DNA of 9,593 nucleotides from Anaerolineales bacterium (GTDB taxonomy: Bacteria; Chloroflexota; Anaerolineae; Anaerolineales; E44-bin32): contig WVZH01000432.1 of NCBI GenBank assembly GCA_011772595.1, positions 147,369-156,961 of the forward strand, read 5' to 3'. A program made the position numbers and the translations under genes. Shown here piece after piece: positions 6,458 through 9,593 of this stretch; within the stretch, counting starts at the first letter, position 1, and each line of letters begins with the position of its first letter. The notes under the pieces are model-generated. The model worked only from the letters and a program-made list of their open reading frames with translations, had not been told where the DNA came from and did no database searches.

Positions 6458-6472
6458 CGAAGATATTCTTCG
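6458..6472. repeat. Perfect 6-bp inverted repeat just upstream of the thiolase gene
   Basis: CGAAGA-TAT-TCTTCG is a perfect palindrome with a 3-nt centre. It ends 1 nt from the upstream thiolase ATG (6456) and about 14 nt from the preferred one (6444). It could be a repressor operator or a hairpin in the thiolase leader. Confidence 0.45.
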
Positions 6473-6514
6473 CGATTCTCTATTTAAATAACTTACCTTG
6501 AGGACTTCCAGGTA

Positions 6515-6532
6515 TTGCAGATATGAATGCAA
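6515..6532. repeat. Inverted repeat TTGCA-N8-TGCAA
   Basis: TTGCA at 6515-6519 and TGCAA at 6528-6532 form an 18-bp interrupted palindrome. It lies about 70-90 nt upstream of the preferred thiolase start, inside the divergent intergenic region. The size and dyad fit a transcription-factor site, but short repeats of this kind also arise by chance. Confidence 0.3.
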
Positions 6533-6620
6533 AACTTCTGGGGCTTTAATATGGGCCGTACGCTTTCTCTGAAAACGATTTTGGAACTATATTTTAGTAG
6601 ATGAAACCAGTGGACGAAAA

Positions 6621-6678
6621 TGTGTTTTGACACCAAAATAAACATGATGATACGGTAATTTACCCGTGTGTTTTCACA
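6621..6678. promoter_or_regulatory. Two copies of a TGTGTTTT(G/C)ACA motif, possible operator pair
   Basis: The copies are TGTGTTTTGACA at 6621-6632 and TGTGTTTTCACA at 6667-6678. They match at 11 of 12 bases and start 46 nt apart. The second is a small palindrome (TGTG-TTTT-CACA). The first overlaps a consensus -35 box (TTGACA, 6627-6632). A regulator bound here could control the synthetase gene, the divergent thiolase operon, or both. Confidence 0.35.
6627..6654 (+). promoter_or_regulatory. Possible sigma-70 type promoter for the acyl-CoA synthetase
   Basis: A perfect TTGACA lies at 6627-6632. The best -10 candidate at a normal distance is GATACG at 6649-6654 (16-nt spacer), which matches TATAAT at only three positions. 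It would leave an 88-nt leader before the ATG at 6743. The -35 box is good and the -10 box is poor. Confidence 0.3.
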
Positions 6679-6742
6679 TTAAGGAAATGCTCAAGAGACG
6701 GAAAGTACTGTAATGAAGGATTGACAGAAGCGGGAGAGACGT

Positions 6743-8899
6743 ATGGGAACGATTTCTGCGTTAGACGCATTCTTTAAACCGAAAAGTGTGGCCGTTGTCG
6801 GAGCGTCCTCTGATCCCAAGAAGCCGGGGCATACTGCGCTCAAAAACCTTGTGTCCATGGGCTACCAGGGGAAGGTCTTCCCTGTCAATCCGCGCGAGGA
6901 TTCCATCCTCGGATTCCCCTGCTACAAGAATGTGCTGGATATCCCTGAACCGGTGGAAGTTTGCGTTATGCTTGTATCTGCGGATCTCACGATGCAGGTC
7001 GCTGTTGAACTCGTTCAAAGGAAGCGCCAATTTGACGATGTAACCGCAGCCGTGTGCATGTCCGCAGGATTCGGAGAACTGAACACAAGGGAGGGAAAGC
7101 ATCGTGAGCGGGAGCTTGTCCGGACTCTGAGATCAGCCTCGATCAGGCTTATCGGGCCAAACTGCGTTGGAGTGATCGATGCTTACAGTGGATTCAACAC
7201 GAATTTCGATATTCCGGCTTACCCGAAAGGCGGGGTGAGCATCCTCACACAAAGCGGCGCATTCGCCACTTCCTTTCTGTTCTGGGCAGAGAGACTGCGC
7301 CTGATCGGTATCAGTAAGTTCGCTTCGGTCGGAAACATGGCTGATGTGAGCATGAGTGAACTGCTGAGCTTCCTCAAAGACGATGGGTCAACATGCGTTA
7401 TTGCCATTTATTTGGAGGGAATTAAGAACCCAAGAGAATTTTTTGAGGTCGCCCGCGAAGTCAGTGCCGTAAAGCCCATTGTGGTCATGAAAACCGGTAA
7501 AAGTGAAATCGGCTCGACAGCCGCATTGTCACACACCGGTTCTGTTGCCGGATCCGACGCGATCTATGACGGCGCTTTTAAACAGGCGGGCATCATTCGT
7601 GCCAGAACCATACTTGAATTCTACGACACCTTGAGAGCTTTCGAGAAGCAGCCGGTTCCGGAAGGAAATCGCGTATCCGTGCTCACACATATGGGTGGAC
7701 CTGGGACAATCTGTATTGATGAGATTTCCTCGATACCTGAGCTACAGCTGGCAAAATTTTCACCCGAGACGCAAAAGGCCCTCAAGGGCATTTGTGCTCC
7801 GATGGCGAATATTGGGCATCCTGACGGATATGTCGATTTGACAGCCGCTCATTACGAAAAACTTCACAATCAGGTCCTGCAGATTTTATTCCAGGAAGAG
7901 AACATTGATATTGTTTTGCAGATCCTGGCTCCGAGCGCATTCCTTGATCAGAAGCTTCTCGTGAATGAAATTGTGCAGGCCTGCCAATCGCAGCAAGGTG
8001 GGAAGACATTTCTGAATTCGGTGACTTTCGGAGAATTTGCGCACGAAGCCAGACAGGGTCTCGAGGACGCGGGCATGCCTACATTCGAATATCCCGATTT
8101 GCTCGCCAGGGTTGCAGGGAATATGGCGACCTATGCGGCTTTCCGCAAATCCCATTCTGGGCAAGCCGCAATCCCTAAATTCAAACCAAATCCGAAAAGT
8201 CGGTCCGCAGAGGTAATTTCGAGCGCATCAAAACGAGGGCGAGTCAGTCTTCTGGAACCCGAGGCATACGAGGTATGCACCGAATATGGAATCAGCGTGC
8301 CTCCTTTCCGGGTTGTGGAATCCATCGAGAGTGCAATTACTTCAGCGAATGAAATTGGGTATCCAGTTGCATTGAAGGTGGTCTCCGAAGAAATCCTGCA
8401 CAAGACAGATGCCGGCGGCGTGATGCTTGGAATAACTTCGGATAGCGATGTAAAGGGATCGTATGAACAACTCGCTGCAAATGTAAAGAAAGCTGCGCCC
8501 AACTTACGCAAGCCAAGGGTGTTGGTCCAGAAGATGATACCTTCAAATACCGAGCTTGTGATGGGGGCGCTCAGAGATAAATCCTTTGGGCCCACGGTTA
8601 TGTTCGGAATTGGCGGGATTTATGTGGAAGCGCTGAAGATTGTAGGCTTTCGCCTCTCGCCAATCTCCCTTGATGAGGCGAAAAAGCTGATCCATGAGAC
8701 GCTCCCGCCTGCTTTGATCAAGGGAGTGCGAGGAAGGGGACCCATGAACGTGGATTCTATTGCCGGCGTCCTCGTCTCGCTTGGGCAACTGCTCGAAGAA
8801 CAACCGCAAATCGAGGAAGTGGATTTCAATCCCGTTCTTCCATACCAGGACGGCTGCATAGCTGTTGATGCAAGAATTATCATTTCAAGGTCTATGTAA
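6743..8899 (+). CDS. ADP-forming acyl-CoA synthetase (acetate-CoA ligase type), fused alpha-beta
   Basis: This 718-residue protein belongs to the NDP-forming acyl-CoA synthetase family, related to succinyl-CoA synthetase. The reaction is acyl-CoA + ADP + phosphate = acid + CoA + ATP, and it is reversible. The N-terminal CoA-binding domain has SVAVVGASSDPKKPG (15-29), IGPNCVG (137-143) and LTQSGAF (168-174). His264 in ALSHTGSVAGSD is the phosphorylated histidine. The C-terminal part, from about 500, is an ATP-grasp domain with PVALKVVSEEILHKTDAGGV (541-560). His553 there is the second histidine that shuttles the phosphoryl group. It ends with a typical EVDFNPVLP segment near the C-terminus. 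A GGGAGAG site at 6732-6738 supports the ATG at 6743. The gene is divergent from the thiolase operon and may conserve energy from its acetyl-CoA, or may activate the acid substrate. Protein acyltransferases carry a similar module plus a GNAT domain, which is absent here. Confidence 0.92.
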   Translation: MGTISALDAFFKPKSVAVVGASSDPKKPGHTALKNLVSMGYQGKVFPVNPREDSILGFPCYKNVLDIPEPVEVCVMLVSADLTMQVAVELVQRKRQFDDVTAAVCMSAGFGELNTREGKHRERELVRTLRSASIRLIGPNCVGVIDAYSGFNTNFDIPAYPKGGVSILTQSGAFATSFLFWAERLRLIGISKFASVGNMADVSMSELLSFLKDDGSTCVIAIYLEGIKNPREFFEVAREVSAVKPIVVMKTGKSEIGSTAALSHTGSVAGSDAIYDGAFKQAGIIRARTILEFYDTLRAFEKQPVPEGNRVSVLTHMGGPGTICIDEISSIPELQLAKFSPETQKALKGICAPMANIGHPDGYVDLTAAHYEKLHNQVLQILFQEENIDIVLQILAPSAFLDQKLLVNEIVQACQSQQGGKTFLNSVTFGEFAHEARQGLEDAGMPTFEYPDLLARVAGNMATYAAFRKSHSGQAAIPKFKPNPKSRSAEVISSASKRGRVSLLEPEAYEVCTEYGISVPPFRVVESIESAITSANEIGYPVALKVVSEEILHKTDAGGVMLGITSDSDVKGSYEQLAANVKKAAPNLRKPRVLVQKMIPSNTELVMGALRDKSFGPTVMFGIGGIYVEALKIVGFRLSPISLDEAKKLIHETLPPALIKGVRGRGPMNVDSIAGVLVSLGQLLEEQPQIEEVDFNPVLPYQDGCIAVDARIIISRSM

Positions 8900-8923
8900 G
8901 CTGCGAAGAGCAGCCCTTATGTT

Positions 8924-9065
8924 TCAGGAGTTCGGCGATTTGCTCGCGCAGTTGTCTTTTGCCAAAATCCGATACAGCTGGATTGCAGCATTTGTGATAA
9001 TAACGAAAGTAGTGCGTCAGTATTCGTCGAAGGTGATCTTCTCCAACCACGATCACATGGATCGG
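8924..9065 (-). pseudogene. Remnant of an integrase-type transposase (C-terminal part of the catalytic domain)
   Basis: Reading the minus strand from 9062, the frame gives a stretch including HVIVVGEDHLRR (9059-9024) and then ILTHYFRYYHK (to 8991). This is the hallmark of the end of the DDE integrase core in IS481/IS3-like transposases, where the usual text is 'HVIVFnE.HLRRiL..Y..YYH..RtH.sL.KD.P'. After 8991 that frame loses resemblance. Another minus-strand frame then reads an ILAKDNCASKSP-like segment ending at a TGA at 8926-8924, which recalls the following 'L.KDAP.SRP', so a frameshift is likely. The rest of the element is absent; the fragment begins just after the dehydrogenase stop codon and in the same frame. 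It is non-functional, a scar of a past insertion or rearrangement. The family is fairly sure, the exact IS group is not. Confidence 0.65.
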
Positions 9066-9593
9066 TTAGATTTGGATTTGAACGCCCAATTCTTCAGCTA
9101 ATTCATGTAATGCTTTCAGGGTTGCCGTTCCGATCGGGATGCCGTTCTGACGCCGCTCCCGTTCACATTCCCATTCAATCTCCCCCGGGATATAGATCCG
9201 CTCCACACCACGGGCTCGAGGACTGTTTCGGATCGCTGTCAATTGAGCTTCCAGGCGCTCGAAGAAGTCGTGTGGCGAACTGAATGCTTCAATCTGTAGG
9301 ACCTGAAAGAAGAATCCAACCGGCGATGGATGCTCAAGATCATGAATGGAAAACACATCAATTCCAGATGGCGATCCTGTGAGAATCCCGGCCAAGATAT
9401 CGTTCACCAAGGCGATGCCATATCCTTTGGGTCCACCAATGGGAAGCAGCGTTCCTTCAATGGCAGCCTGAGGATCTGTGGTCGGTTGACCCTCGCTGTC
9501 CAGCGCCCAACCCTGGGGAATGGGGCGACTCTCACGATTTGCCAATCGGATCTTTCCTCGCGCTACCACACTGGCTGCCATATCCAATACCAA
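9066..9593 (-). CDS. Type-2 malate/L-lactate dehydrogenase family protein, C-terminal half (5' end outside window)
   Basis: About 175 of the usual 330-360 residues are visible; the frame runs off the right edge and the TTG at the edge is likely internal. The segment LDMAASVVARGKI, followed by IPQGWALD and a TTDPQAA stretch, is characteristic of the Ldh_2 family. The motif LLPIGGPKGYGIAL matches the 'LPlGG.KGyGLa' element that shapes the NAD(P) and active-site region. The end (IYIPGEIEWE, then IPIGTATLKALHELAEELG) is the normal family C-terminus. These enzymes reduce 2-oxoacids or oxidise 2-hydroxyacids with NAD(P); members include malate, lactate, ureidoglycolate and sulfolactate dehydrogenases. 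The catalytic residues lie in the missing part, so the substrate cannot be judged. It converges on the acyl-CoA synthetase gene, and the transposase remnant lies between them. Confidence 0.88.
   Translation of the reverse strand: MVLDMAASVVARGKIRLANRESRPIPQGWALDSEGQPTTDPQAAIEGTLLPIGGPKGYGIALVNDILAGILTGSPSGIDVFSIHDLEHPSPVGFFFQVLQIEAFSSPHDFFERLEAQLTAIRNSPRARGVERIYIPGEIEWECERERRQNGIPIGTATLKALHELAEELGVQIQI

Noticed and set aside
6721..6726. TTGACA just upstream of the synthetase gene
   Set aside because: It lies only 16 nt before the ATG, so a -10 box and transcript start could not fit ahead of the ribosome binding site.
8900..8914. GCTGC-GAAGA-GCAGC hairpin directly after the synthetase stop
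   Set aside because: The stem is only 5 bp and is followed by mixed sequence without a T tract, so it is not supported as a terminator.
8865..9101. A 78-codon plus-strand frame overlapping the end of the synthetase gene
   Set aside because: It overlaps the synthetase end and is antisense to the transposase remnant and the dehydrogenase end; no protein resemblance.

Overview
The window holds genes of anaerobic acyl-CoA metabolism from a bacterium of roughly even base composition. The gene families present are a glutaconate-type CoA-transferase, a fused hydroxyacyl-CoA dehydrogenase/enoyl-CoA hydratase, a thiolase, an ADP-forming acyl-CoA synthetase, a 2[4Fe-4S] ferredoxin and a nitroreductase-family flavoprotein. 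Together they suggest an anaerobic, possibly syntrophic or sulfate-reducing bacterium such as a member of the Desulfobacterota. This assignment is inferred from gene content only; no rRNA or other marker gene is present.

Layout. (1) Positions 1-2846, plus strand, is a compact operon. It contains the C-terminal part of a nitroreductase-family protein, a translationally coupled 153-residue protein of unknown function, the two subunits of a GctAB-like CoA-transferase, and a small ferredoxin. (2) Positions 2847-3202 have no convincing gene. They hold an imperfect 12-bp inverted repeat, and a strong ribosome binding site with an ATG that leads into no gene. (3) Positions 3203-6444, minus strand, hold a two-gene unit: a thiolase, then 29 nt later a 673-residue HAD-ECH fusion with the domains in the reverse of the FadB order. 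(4) Positions 6445-6742 are a divergent, AT-rich regulatory region with several short palindromes and a repeated TGTGTTTT motif. (5) Positions 6743-8899, plus strand, encode a full-length ADP-forming acyl-CoA synthetase with fused alpha and beta parts. (6) Positions 8900-9065 hold a decayed piece of an integrase-type transposase on the minus strand. (7) Positions 9066-9593, minus strand, hold the C-terminal half of a type-2 malate/L-lactate dehydrogenase family protein that runs off the right edge.

How the genes may work together (inference). The CoA-transferase would move CoA onto a carboxylic or dicarboxylic acid. The HAD-ECH fusion would hydrate and oxidise the enoyl-CoA, and the thiolase would cleave the 3-ketoacyl-CoA to acetyl-CoA. 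The synthetase could recover ATP from acetyl-CoA or another acyl-CoA, or activate an acid at the cost of ATP. The ferredoxin and the nitroreductase-family protein would carry electrons. No acyl-CoA dehydrogenase, electron-transfer flavoprotein or transcriptional regulator is visible, so the pathway is incomplete here and its substrate cannot be read from the sequence. I found nothing that amounts to a wholly new system. The least explained items are the 153-residue coupled protein, the palindromes in the divergent region, and the junction near 3174.
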